A stretch of DNA of 36,822 nt, from positions 1 to 36,822 of the forward strand of contig CATOJE010000033.1 in assembly GCA_951800145.1 (NCBI GenBank), read 5' to 3'. Under the pieces are notes generated by a model. The model was given only the letters and a program-made list of their open reading frames with translations, did no database searches and was not told where the DNA came from. Both the position numbers and the translations under genes were made by a program. Origin of the DNA: an uncultured Lachnospiraceae bacterium (GTDB lineage: Bacteria; Bacillota; Clostridia; Lachnospirales; Lachnospiraceae). Every line of letters starts with the position of its first letter. The stretch's first letter is position 1. Shown piece after piece: positions 14,127 through 22,047 of the stretch.

Positions 14127-15497
14127 ATGGCGTTTGAAAGCCTGGCGGATAAGCTGCAGAATGTATTCAAGAATTTAAGAGGCAAAGGCCGCCTGACAGA
14201 GGCTGATGTAAAGGCCGCCCTGAAGGAAGTGAAGATGGCCCTTCTGGAAGCCGATGTAAGCTTTAAGGTGGTGAAGCAGTTTATTAAGGCTGTGCAGGAT
14301 CGGGCCGTGGGGGAGGATGTGCTGGGAAGCCTGACTCCGGGCCAGATGGTGGTTAAGATTGTGAATGAGGAGCTGGTAAAGCTGATGGGATCCGAGACCA
14401 CAGAGATTGCCTTAAAGCCCTCCAGCGAGATCACCGTTATTATGATGGCGGGCCTCCAGGGTGCAGGAAAGACCACCACCACCGCTAAGATTGCCGGGAA
14501 GTTAAAGGCCAAGGGCAGGAAGCCCCTTCTGGTGGCCTGTGACATCTACCGTCCCGCCGCCATTAAGCAGCTGGAGATCAATGGGGAGAAGCAGGAGGTT
14601 CCCGTGTTTTCCATGGGAGATAAGAATAAGCCGGTGAATATCGCCAGGGCTGCCATGGAGCACGCGTCAAAGCACGGCATGAACGTGGTGATTCTGGATA
14701 CAGCCGGACGCCTTCACGTGGATGAAGACATGATGGATGAGCTGATCGAGATCAAGGAGGCTGTTTCCGTGGATCAGACCATTCTGGTGGTGGACGCCAT
14801 GACAGGACAGGACGCGGTGAATGTAGCCGGGACCTTCCAGGCAAAGATCGGCATCGACGGCGTGATCCTCACCAAGCTGGACGGCGATACCAGAGGCGGC
14901 GCTGCCCTTTCCATCCGATCGGTGACAGGAAAGCCCATTCTCTATATCGGTATGGGGGAAAAGCTTTCTGATTTAGAGCAGTTTTATCCGGACCGCATGG
15001 CTTCCCGGATCTTAGGCATGGGAGATATCCTCTCCCTGATCGAGAAGGCGGAGGCTGAGGTAGACCAGGAAAAAGCCAGGGAATTAAGCCAGAAGCTGCG
15101 GAAGGCGGAATTCGATTATAATGACTTCTTAGATCAGATGAACCAGATCAAGAAGATGGGCGGCATGGCCAGCATTATGAGTATGATGCCGGGTATGGGC
15201 CAGCTTAAGGACCTGGATACGGATGAGAATGAGAAGAATATGGCCAGAGTGGAGGCCATCATCCTCTCCATGACGCCGGCGGAGCGGGCGAACCCTTCCC
15301 TGATGAATCTTTCCAGGAAGCAGCGGATCGCCAGGGGATCCGGGGTGGATATCAGCGAGGTAAACCGTCTGGTGAAGCAGTTTGACCAGATGAAGAAGAT
15401 GATGAAGCAGCTGCCCGGTATGATGGGCGGCAGGAGGAAGGGCGGCTTCGGCGGCTTGGGAGGCCTGATGGGCGGGAAGCTTAAGCTGCCCTTTTAA
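14127..15497 (+). CDS. ffh: signal recognition particle protein Ffh
   Basis: The 456-aa SRP54 GTPase binds the SRP RNA and signal sequences and delivers ribosomes to FtsY at the membrane. An N-terminal four-helix N domain is followed by the G domain: P-loop GLQGAGKTTTTAK (from residue 109), then DIYRPAAIKQL, DTAGR and TKLDGDTRGGAAL. The Met-rich M domain (MGGMASIMSMMPGMG, RKQRIARGSG) and a Gly/Arg-rich tail complete it. The ATG at 14127 has AGAAGGAGGT upstream; an in-frame GTG at 14085 lies within the leader hairpin and is unlikely. The usual partner ylxM is not seen upstream; a mobile island lies there instead. Confidence 0.97.
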   Translation: MAFESLADKLQNVFKNLRGKGRLTEADVKAALKEVKMALLEADVSFKVVKQFIKAVQDRAVGEDVLGSLTPGQMVVKIVNEELVKLMGSETTEIALKPSSEITVIMMAGLQGAGKTTTTAKIAGKLKAKGRKPLLVACDIYRPAAIKQLEINGEKQEVPVFSMGDKNKPVNIARAAMEHASKHGMNVVILDTAGRLHVDEDMMDELIEIKEAVSVDQTILVVDAMTGQDAVNVAGTFQAKIGIDGVILTKLDGDTRGGAALSIRSVTGKPILYIGMGEKLSDLEQFYPDRMASRILGMGDILSLIEKAEAEVDQEKARELSQKLRKAEFDYNDFLDQMNQIKKMGGMASIMSMMPGMGQLKDLDTDENEKNMARVEAIILSMTPAERANPSLMNLSRKQRIARGSGVDISEVNRLVKQFDQMKKMMKQLPGMMGGRRKGGFGGLGGLMGGKLKLPF

Positions 15498-15557
15498 GTG
15501 ATAGTTATGCAGATTGCATTGCTAGATAAATCGATCATAATTCAGGAGGTGAAAAGC

Positions 15558-15797
15558 ATGGTAAAGATGAGATTAAGAAGAATGGGTCAGAAGAAGGCTC
15601 CTTTCTATAGAATCGTTGTATCCGATTCCCGTTCTCCCAGAGATGGAAGATTCATTGAGGAAATCGGTACGTATGATCCCAACACGGATCCCAGCTCCAT
15701 TAAGTTTAATGAAGAAGCTGCGAAGAAGTGGTTAGCCAATGGCGCTCAGCCCACCGAGACGGTTGCAAAGCTGTTAAAGATTGCAGGCATCCAATAG
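15558..15797 (+). CDS. rpsP: 30S ribosomal protein S16
   Basis: This 79-aa protein has the full bS16 signature ([20 protein letters not shown], then [18 protein letters not shown]). S16 helps assemble the 30S subunit. The ATG at 15558 follows CAGGAGGTG; the in-frame GTG at 15498, directly after the ffh stop, is rejected since it would add a non-conserved leader. It lies 60 bases after ffh in the same operon. Confidence 0.97.
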   Translation: MVKMRLRRMGQKKAPFYRIVVSDSRSPRDGRFIEEIGTYDPNTDPSSIKFNEEAAKKWLANGAQPTETVAKLLKIAGIQ

Positions 15798-15820
15798 TCG
15801 CGGATTCTTGAGGTGATTTT

Positions 15821-16048
15821 ATGAGAGAGTTAGTGGAAGTAATCGCAAAAGCGCTTGTGGATAATCCCGATGAAGTAGTCGTTACGGAAAGCCTGAAGGG
15901 GGATGACACCTTGATTGAACTTAAGGTAGCTCCTTCCGACATGGGAAAGGTAATCGGCAAGCAGGGAAGAATCGCGAAAGCTATTCGTTCCGTAGTCAAG
16001 GCCGCTGCATCAAAAGACGATAAGAAAGTGATCGTTGAGATTCAGTAA
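15821..16048 (+). CDS. khpA: KH-domain RNA-binding protein KhpA (YlqC)
   Basis: This 75-aa single KH-domain protein has the G-x-x-G loop in MGKVIGKQGRIAKAIRSVV. In Firmicutes, KhpA (with KhpB/EloR) binds RNA and affects cell elongation. It sits between rpsP and rimM as is usual, 23 bases after rpsP, and is followed by an intrinsic terminator, so it closes the ffh-rpsP-khpA transcript. Confidence 0.95.
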   Translation: MRELVEVIAKALVDNPDEVVVTESLKGDDTLIELKVAPSDMGKVIGKQGRIAKAIRSVVKAAASKDDKKVIVEIQ

Positions 16049-16056
16049 GGAACCTG

Positions 16057-16084
16057 GGCTGCTGCATCTGCAGCAGCCTTTTTT
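16057..16084 (+). terminator. intrinsic terminator after khpA
   Basis: GGCTGCTGCA (16057-16066) and TGCAGCAGCC (16069-16078) form a strong stem followed by six T (16079-16084). It separates khpA from rimM, so rimM-trmD probably depends on read-through or on a separate weak promoter. Confidence 0.9.
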
Positions 16085-16140
16085 GTTCTATAGGAAAGAG
16101 CGTCCTATAGAACAAAAACCCTCCGGGGGATGCGCACTCT
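16080..16140 (+). repeat. interspersed intergenic repeat, family B, copy 2, with perfect hairpin
   Basis: Bases 16080-16095 pair perfectly with 16103-16118 (16 bp, TTGTTCTATAGGA core, 7-base loop). The right arm and following CCCTCCGGGG match the repeat at 3399-3440. The left arm is absent at that other copy, so the copy here is the fuller palindromic form. The T-run of the khpA terminator is shared with the left arm. Confidence 0.65.
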
Positions 16141-16189
16141 TTTACTTTATGTAGGAAACGTATGTCTGTGATATAGAAGGAGAATTAAG

Positions 16190-16699
16190 ATGGAAGAAAT
16201 GCTTCGGGTTGGGGTGATCAGCTCCACTCACGGGGTGCGGGGGGAAGTGAAGGTATTTCCCACCACCGACGATCCGGCCCGGTTCCGGGATCTGGATCGG
16301 GTAACCCTGGATACCGGAAAGGGATATGTAGAATTAGAGATCACCGGCGTGAAATTTTTCAAAAATATGGTTATCCTTAAGTTTAAAGGGTATGATACCA
16401 TCAATGAGATTGAGATCTACAAGGGCCGGGATTTATGGATTCACCGGGATCAAGCGGTGCCTCTTGCAGAGGGGGAGTATTTTATCGCGGATCTTTTAGG
16501 CCTTCAGGTGATTACGGATGAGGAGGAAGTGCTGGGAACCTTAACCGATGTGATGAAGACCGGGGCGAATGACGTCTATGTGGTAGAGATGAAGGATGGG
16601 AAAGAGGTTTTGATCCCTGTGATTCCCCAGTGTATTTTAAACGTGGATCTGGAAAAGGAAGAAATAAAGGTGCACCTTTTGGAAGGGCTGCTGGATTAG
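16190..16699 (+). CDS. rimM: ribosome maturation factor RimM
   Basis: The 169-aa protein starts with the RimM domain ([25 protein letters not shown]) and ends with the PRC-barrel ([37 protein letters not shown]). It binds ribosomal protein S19 and helps mature the 30S head. GAAGGAG precedes the ATG. TrmD begins ten bases after its stop, the standard pairing. Confidence 0.96.
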   Translation: MEEMLRVGVISSTHGVRGEVKVFPTTDDPARFRDLDRVTLDTGKGYVELEITGVKFFKNMVILKFKGYDTINEIEIYKGRDLWIHRDQAVPLAEGEYFIADLLGLQVITDEEEVLGTLTDVMKTGANDVYVVEMKDGKEVLIPVIPQCILNVDLEKEEIKVHLLEGLLD

Positions 16700-16709
16700 G
16701 AGAGGCGAG

Positions 16710-17525
16710 ATGAAGTTTCATGTGTTAACACTGTTTCCGGAGCTGGTAATGGGAGGCCTTGGGGCCAGCATCACCGGACGGGCTATAGAGAAGGGGGTAA
16801 TCTCGGTGGAAGCCATTAATATCCGGGATTATTCCACCGATAAGCACCGCCATGTGGACGATGCCCCTTATGGAGGCGGCGCCGGCATGGTGATGCAGCC
16901 GGGACCGGTGGTAGACGCCTATGAGGATCTCTGCGCCAGGATTTTTAAGGCTTCCGGAAAGCGCCCCCGGGTGATCTATATGACGCCCCAGGGAAGGGTA
17001 TTTAACCAAAGCATAGCCAGGGAGCTGGCCAGGGAGGAGGATCTGGTATTTCTCTGCGGCCACTATGAGGGGATCGATGAACGGGCGTTAGAGCTTATCT
17101 GCACCGACTACTTGTCAGTGGGCGATTACGTGCTCACCGGCGGAGAACTGCCTGCCATGGTGATGATCGACTGCATCTCCCGGCTGATCCCGGGCGTATT
17201 GAATAATGAGGCCTCTGCTGAGGAGGAATCCTTCCATGATAATCTTCTGGAATATCCCCAGTATACCCGGCCGGAGTCCTACCGGGACATGCAGGTGCCC
17301 CAGGTGCTCCTCTCCGGACACCATAAAAATATTGACGAATGGCGGCGCAAGCAGTCGATTCTCCGCACCCTGGAGCGCCGCCCGGACCTTTTGGAGGAGG
17401 CCAGGTTCTCGAAAAAGGAGGGGAAATTTCTGGCCGGGATTCTCAGGGAGCGGCTGCTTCAGGCTTTGCCAGGAGAGGAGTCCTGCGCAGAAGGGAAGAT
17501 ACCAAACGACACAGGAGAAGCATAA
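16710..17525 (+). CDS. trmD: tRNA (guanine37-N1)-methyltransferase TrmD
   Basis: This 271-aa SPOUT enzyme methylates G37 of tRNAs reading CNN codons, preventing +1 frameshifts. The N-terminal MKFHVLTLFPE and DDAPYGGGAGMVM, and the SAM-binding knot LCGHYEGIDER...SVGDYVLTGGELP, are diagnostic. It is slightly longer than the family norm (about 240-250) because of a polar C-terminal tail. The usual next gene rplS is displaced by two inserted genes (17543-21507). Confidence 0.97.
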   Translation: MKFHVLTLFPELVMGGLGASITGRAIEKGVISVEAINIRDYSTDKHRHVDDAPYGGGAGMVMQPGPVVDAYEDLCARIFKASGKRPRVIYMTPQGRVFNQSIARELAREEDLVFLCGHYEGIDERALELICTDYLSVGDYVLTGGELPAMVMIDCISRLIPGVLNNEASAEEESFHDNLLEYPQYTRPESYRDMQVPQVLLSGHHKNIDEWRRKQSILRTLERRPDLLEEARFSKKEGKFLAGILRERLLQALPGEESCAEGKIPNDTGEA

Positions 17526-17542
17526 TTTAGGAGGATAAGAAG

Positions 17543-18217
17543 ATGAGATATGAGATCAAGGGCGGCTCCTTCCCGGTGGTTGTGTGCCAGCTTCAGGACG
17601 GGGAGAGCATGATTACGGAGAAGGGGTCCATGGTATGGATGTCCCCCAACATGGAGATGGACACAAGGGGAGGCGGATTGGGAAAGATGTTTTCCAAGGC
17701 CTTTTCCGGGGAGAGCATGTTCCAGAACATTTACACGGCCAGAGGGGACGGCATGATCGCCTTTGGATCCAGCTTTCCGGGAAGGATCCTGCCGGTGGAG
17801 GTGGGACTTGGCCGGGAGATGATTATGCAGAAGAGCGCCTTTTTGGCATCGGAGGCCGGAGTGGAGCTGTCCATTGCCTTTCATAAGAAGCTGGGTGCAG
17901 GCTTTTTCGGCGGGGAGGGCTTTATTATGCAGCGGCTTTCCGGGGCAGGCCTGGCATTTGTGGAGATCGACGGCGATCTGGTGGAGTATGATCTGGCGCC
18001 GGGCCAGCAGATCCTGGTGGACACCGGGTACGTGGCTGGCTATGAGAGCACAGTAACCATGGACATCCGCCAGGTTCCCGGACTTAAGAATAAGCTGGTG
18101 GGAGGCGAAGGGCTGTTTCATACCTACCTGACCGGCCCGGGACGGGTCATCCTGCAGACCATGCCCATCAGCCATATGGCATCCGCCTTGTCCGGATACA
18201 TTCCCACGGGAAATTAA
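17543..18217 (+). CDS. TIGR00266/AIM24 family protein
   Basis: This 224-aa beta-rich protein fits the AIM24 family by its opening (KGGSFPVVVCQLQDGESMITEKGSMVWM) and by MFQNIYTARGDGMIAFGSSFPGRILPVE. The family has a double beta-sandwich fold related to tryptophan RNA-binding attenuator-like barrels. The molecular role in bacteria is unclear; the yeast namesake acts in mitochondrial inner-membrane organisation. AGGAGG precedes the ATG, 17 bases after trmD, so it is likely co-transcribed with it. It is the first of two genes wedged between trmD and rplS. Confidence 0.85.
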   Translation: MRYEIKGGSFPVVVCQLQDGESMITEKGSMVWMSPNMEMDTRGGGLGKMFSKAFSGESMFQNIYTARGDGMIAFGSSFPGRILPVEVGLGREMIMQKSAFLASEAGVELSIAFHKKLGAGFFGGEGFIMQRLSGAGLAFVEIDGDLVEYDLAPGQQILVDTGYVAGYESTVTMDIRQVPGLKNKLVGGEGLFHTYLTGPGRVILQTMPISHMASALSGYIPTGN

Positions 18218-18270
18218 AAGGGGCTGTGAACGGCAGAGGAAGAGCCGTGAGTTAAGAAAAGGAGGGCGCC

Positions 18271-21200
18271 ATGTATATCGCTGATTTACATATTCATTCC
18301 CGGTATTCCAGGGCCACAAGCAAGGAGGGCACGCCGGAGCAGCTGGACTTGTGGGCCAGGAAAAAGGGGATTGATATTCTGGGCACAGGGGACTTTACCC
18401 ACCCGGCCTGGAGAGAGGAGCTGCGGGAGAAATTAGCTCCTGCGGAGGAAGGCTTTTACCAGCTAAAGGAAGAGCTGCGCATGAAATGCAGCGGGCCGGG
18501 AGGGGGAAGAGTTCCAAGATTCGTGGTTTCCGGGGAAATCAGCTCTATCTATAAGAAGCATGGGCGGACCAGAAAGGTGCATAATGTAATTCTTCTCCCT
18601 GGCCTGGAGGAGGCGGATCGGCTGGCGCAAAGGCTGGAAGCCATTGGGAATATCCATTCCGACGGCAGACCGATTCTGGGGCTGGACAGCCGGGATCTGC
18701 TGGAAATCACCCTGGACATCTGCCCCAGGGCGATGTTTGTGCCCGCCCACATATGGACGCCCCATTTTTCCATGTTCGGCGCTTTCTCCGGATTTGACAC
18801 CATAGAAGAATGCTTTGAGGATCTGACCCCCTATATCCATGCATTTGAGACCGGGCTGTCCTCAGATCCGCCTATGAACTGGCGTCTGTCCGCACTGGAT
18901 TCTCTTCAGATGATCTCGAATTCCGACGCCCATTCCCCGGCCAAGCTGGGGAGGGAGGCAAATCTCCTTGATATTCCCATGAGCTACACCGGATTATACC
19001 ATGCCATTCAGGAGGGGAAGGGCCTGGCGGGAACCATAGAATTCTTCCCGGAGGAGGGGAAGTACCACTATGACGGCCACCGGAAGTGTAATCTTTGCTT
19101 AAGCCCGGAGGAAGCAGAGAAGTATCAGGGGAAGTGCCCTGTATGCGGGAAGAAGCTGACCATGGGGGTATCTCATCGGGTGGATCAGCTGGCGGATCGG
19201 AAGGAAGGCTATCTTCCCTCAGGCGCCAGGCCCTTTGAGAGCCTTGTACCGCTGCCGGAAATTATCGCCGCATCCACAGGGCGCACCGCCGCCAGTGTGG
19301 CTGTACAGAGGCAGTATGAACGGATGATTGAGAAACTGGGAACTGAGTTTTTTATCCTCCGAACGCTTCCCATCCAGGAAATCCAGAAGGAAGCCGGCTA
19401 TTTTATCGGAGAGGGGATCCGGCGCCTGCGGGCGGGGAAGGTACAGCGCTTCCCGGGCTTTGATGGGGAATACGGCACAGTCCGTTTGTTCGAGCCCTGG
19501 GAGTTAGACTCTATGGACGGGCAGATTACCATGTTTGGATTGGATCATACAGGGATGAATGGGCCTGCAGGGAAGCCAATGGTCCTAGGCGCGGATTTAG
19601 AGTCCGGGTCGAAGGCGGCAGAAAAGGCAGCAGAAGAAGAGACTGCCGCGGCGATGGAGAATCCCGCTGCGGCTTCCCAGAGGGGAAAAGGGGAAGGGTT
19701 CGGGACAAAGGCTGAAACGGCAAAGGACAGGGCAGGCGCCGCAGAGGCTGCAGAAAGTCCCCTGAACCAGGAGCAGGAGAGAGCAGTCCGCTCGGTCTCG
19801 CCGAGAATCGCGGTGATAGCAGGGCCGGGGACCGGTAAAACAAAGACACTGGTCTCCCGCATCCTCTATCTTTTGCAAAACCGCCGGGTAAAGCCAGGGG
19901 AGATCACGGCAGTCACCTTTACGAATCAGGCCGCGGCGGAGTTGAAGGCCCGGCTGGAGCAGCAGCTAAAGGGAAAAAGGGCTGTGAAAAACCTTCGGAT
20001 CGGCACCTTTCATTCCATCAGCTACGAGCTTTTAAAGGAGGCGGGAAGAGAATTTACTCTGGCAGATGAGGATATGTCCCTGGAATTGGTTAAGGAGCTT
20101 AAGGAGGAATTAGGGCTGAAGGAAAGCCCGGGAAAGCTGCGCCAGGCTATTTCAGAGTGGAAGACGGGGCTGGAAGGCCAGGGAAAGCGTTCAAGGGCTA
20201 TTTCAGAGGAGGCGGTGACACGTTACCAGGAAAAATTAAAGAATTTCCAGCTTCTGGACTTTGACGATCTTCTCCTGGAGGCTCTGACCTTAGCCAGGGA
20301 GGACAAGGTTCGCTTCCCCTATCTGCTGGTGGACGAATTCCAGGATATCAGTCCGCTGCAGTACCGCATGCTTCAGGCCTGGGGTGAATTTGGGAGGGAA
20401 AGCTTTATTATCGGGGATCCCAATCAGGCTATCTATGGCTTCCGCGGCGCTGACAGTGAAAGCTTTTCCCATTTCTGTCAGGAAAAAGAGACAGAAGTGA
20501 TCCATTTGCGGGAAAATTACCGCTCCACGCCAGAGATTTTAAATCTCTCCCAGGAGGCTCTCCCGCCCAAATCCCAGGAGGAACGGCTCATAGCCAAGTG
20601 CCCCTCTGGCGCTCCTGTCCGCAGATTGCAGGCGCTAGGGGATATGGAGGAGGCGATTTTCATTGCAAAGGAGATCAACCGTCTCGTAGGCGGCATCGAT
20701 ATGCTGGATGCGGAGGAAGGCTTTGTCTGTTCAAGGCCCAGAAGCTTTGGAGAAATTGCAGTGCTTTACCGCACCCACCGCCAGGCAAAGCTTCTGGAGT
20801 ATTGCCTGAAAAAGGAGAGTATTCCCTATATTGTCCATGGACGGGAGGACTTCCTCCAGGAGGATTGTGTAAAGGGAAGCCTTTATTTCTTTCAAAGCCT
20901 ATGTTATCCCCTGGATTTTTCGAAAAAATTGTGCCAGGCTTTATTAGGGCTTAAGGGAAATGGGGAAAATGGGACAATTACATATGAGGAATTAGCTGAA
21001 GTTTACATAAAATTATTATGTAAACATGAAAAACCAGAGAAAATCTGGGAAATGTGGAATCGCACCATGGGTTTCCAGAAAAATCCTTCCATGGAAAAAT
21101 TAAAATCTATGGCAGTTTTTCATAAAACCATGGAGGAAATGCTCTATACCCTCTCCCTCGGCCAGGAAGGTGACTTAAAGCGCTGCAAAACCTATCGCAA

Positions 21201-21507
21201 TGATGCGGTAAGATTAATGACAATCCATGGTTCAAAGGGACTGGAGTTTCCTGTCGTCTTTTTGTATAATCTTCAGGAGGGCTTGATTCCCCTGGAGCGG
21301 AAGGGACTGGAGACCGATCTCTTCGAGGAGAGGCGGCTTTTTTATGTAGCCCTTACCAGGGCAAAGGAGGAATTGATTCTTACCTCTTCTGGAAAGGATT
21401 CTGTCTTTTTGAAGGATTTGCCGGAGCATATGATGACGAAAATCCACGCTAAGCCTAAAAGGGAGAATGGAAGGCAGCTGAGCCTGTTCGACTTTATGGA
21501 TCCATAA
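18271..21507 (+). CDS. EndoQ-like PHP nuclease fused to UvrD/PcrA-like helicase, C-terminal clamp motif
   Basis: This is a 1078-aa fusion. Residues 1-424 are TIGR00375/EndoQ-like: metal ligands D5-H7-H9 (DLHIHS), D41/H44 (GTGDFTH), E89, H104, H160 (PAHIWTP), D219/H221 (SNSDAHS), and a zinc site C273-C276...C289-C292. EndoQ enzymes nick DNA 5' of deaminated bases and abasic sites. Residues 425-495 are an Ala/Glu/Gly linker. Residues 496-1078 are an SF1A helicase: Walker A AGPGTGKTKTL (517-527), DEFQD (688-692), GDPNQAIYGFRGA, IHGSKGLEFPVVF and YVALTRAKEEL; the 2B region looks short. The last residues include QLSLF (1069-1073), the beta-clamp-binding consensus. GGAGGG precedes the ATG. I infer repair of deaminated DNA in which nicking, unwinding and clamp contact are joined; family assignments are strong, the combined role is inference. 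Confidence 0.88.
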   Translation: MYIADLHIHSRYSRATSKEGTPEQLDLWARKKGIDILGTGDFTHPAWREELREKLAPAEEGFYQLKEELRMKCSGPGGGRVPRFVVSGEISSIYKKHGRTRKVHNVILLPGLEEADRLAQRLEAIGNIHSDGRPILGLDSRDLLEITLDICPRAMFVPAHIWTPHFSMFGAFSGFDTIEECFEDLTPYIHAFETGLSSDPPMNWRLSALDSLQMISNSDAHSPAKLGREANLLDIPMSYTGLYHAIQEGKGLAGTIEFFPEEGKYHYDGHRKCNLCLSPEEAEKYQGKCPVCGKKLTMGVSHRVDQLADRKEGYLPSGARPFESLVPLPEIIAASTGRTAASVAVQRQYERMIEKLGTEFFILRTLPIQEIQKEAGYFIGEGIRRLRAGKVQRFPGFDGEYGTVRLFEPWELDSMDGQITMFGLDHTGMNGPAGKPMVLGADLESGSKAAEKAAEEETAAAMENPAAASQRGKGEGFGTKAETAKDRAGAAEAAESPLNQEQERAVRSVSPRIAVIAGPGTGKTKTLVSRILYLLQNRRVKPGEITAVTFTNQAAAELKARLEQQLKGKRAVKNLRIGTFHSISYELLKEAGREFTLADEDMSLELVKELKEELGLKESPGKLRQAISEWKTGLEGQGKRSRAISEEAVTRYQEKLKNFQLLDFDDLLLEALTLAREDKVRFPYLLVDEFQDISPLQYRMLQAWGEFGRESFIIGDPNQAIYGFRGADSESFSHFCQEKETEVIHLRENYRSTPEILNLSQEALPPKSQEERLIAKCPSGAPVRRLQALGDMEEAIFIAKEINRLVGGIDMLDAEEGFVCSRPRSFGEIAVLYRTHRQAKLLEYCLKKESIPYIVHGREDFLQEDCVKGSLYFFQSLCYPLDFSKKLCQALLGLKGNGENGTITYEELAEVYIKLLCKHEKPEKIWEMWNRTMGFQKNPSMEKLKSMAVFHKTMEEMLYTLSLGQEGDLKRCKTYRNDAVRLMTIHGSKGLEFPVVFLYNLQEGLIPLERKGLETDLFEERRLFYVALTRAKEELILTSSGKDSVFLKDLPEHMMTKIHAKPKRENGRQLSLFDFMDP
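21001..21025. repeat. perfect 10-bp inverted repeat inside the helicase gene
   Basis: GTTTACATAA (21001-21010), loop AATTA, TTATGTAAAC (21016-21025). It lies in an AT-rich patch (about 20960-21140) within an otherwise GC-richer gene, in the segment coding for the 2B-like region. Confidence 0.6.
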
Positions 21508-21515
21508 AAAAGTCC

Positions 21516-21544
21516 TTGCATTCTTTCCGGCCATATGCTAGAAT
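21516..21544 (+). promoter_or_regulatory. sigma-A promoter for rplS
   Basis: TTGCAT (21516-21521), a 17-bp spacer and TAGAAT (21539-21544), directly after the helicase gene. It lets rplS be transcribed independently of the upstream insert. Confidence 0.75.
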
Positions 21545-21555
21545 TTAAATGTTGT

Positions 21556-21625
21556 GACGATAAGAGATGGTCCTCTGATACAGAATCGTATGTAAGAACA
21601 TCAAATAGTACAAGGAGGTTCACAA
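21556..21625 (+). promoter_or_regulatory. candidate L19 ribosomal-protein leader
   Basis: Between the promoter and the rplS start lies a short foldable leader: GATG (21566-21569) pairs with CATC (21599-21602) and inside it ATAC (21578-21581) with GTAT (21588-21591), leaving a purine-rich internal loop, followed by AAGGAGG. An L19 autoregulatory leader is known in Firmicutes; the match is judged from position and shape only. Confidence 0.5.
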
Positions 21626-21973
21626 ATGAACGATATTATTAAAAGCATCGAAGCCACCCAGTTAAAGGAAAACGTACCGGAGTTCCATGTTGGCGATACT
21701 GTAAAGGTATACAACAAGATCAAAGAGGGAAACCGTGAGAGAATCCAGGTATTTGAGGGAACTGTGTTAAAGAGACAGAACGGCGGATCCAGAGAGACCT
21801 TTACCGTGAGAAAGAATTCAAACGGCATTGGCGTGGAGAAGACCTGGCCGGTTCATTCTCCCTTTGTTGATCGGATCGAGGTAGTCCGCAGAGGTAAGGT
21901 GAGACGTGCGAAGCTGAACTACTTAAGAGACCGTGTAGGAAAGGCTGCCAAGGTAAAAGAATTAGTAAAATAA
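21626..21973 (+). CDS. rplS: 50S ribosomal protein L19
   Basis: This 115-aa protein has the bL19 core ([32 protein letters not shown], then [21 protein letters not shown] and [13 protein letters not shown]). L19 lies at the 30S-50S interface. It has its own promoter and leader and is followed by a hairpin terminator, after which lepB begins. Confidence 0.97.
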   Translation: MNDIIKSIEATQLKENVPEFHVGDTVKVYNKIKEGNRERIQVFEGTVLKRQNGGSRETFTVRKNSNGIGVEKTWPVHSPFVDRIEVVRRGKVRRAKLNYLRDRVGKAAKVKELVK

Positions 21974-21996
21974 TTCGAAGATGGACGTATTTGGAG

Positions 21997-22020
21997 GGGA
22001 CTATGAAACATAGTCCCTTT
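21997..22020 (+). terminator. terminator or attenuator after rplS
   Basis: GGGACTATG (21997-22005), loop AAA, CATAGTCCC (22009-22017), then TTT. The T-tract is short, so partial read-through into lepB is likely. Confidence 0.65.
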
Positions 22021-22047
22021 CATTAACCTTATAAAGGATGTGAATGA

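Noticed and set aside
17459..18319. A 286-aa open frame on the minus strand opposite the AIM24 gene
   Set aside because: Composition is that of an antisense shadow (His/Gln/Pro-rich), and the forward gene is clear.
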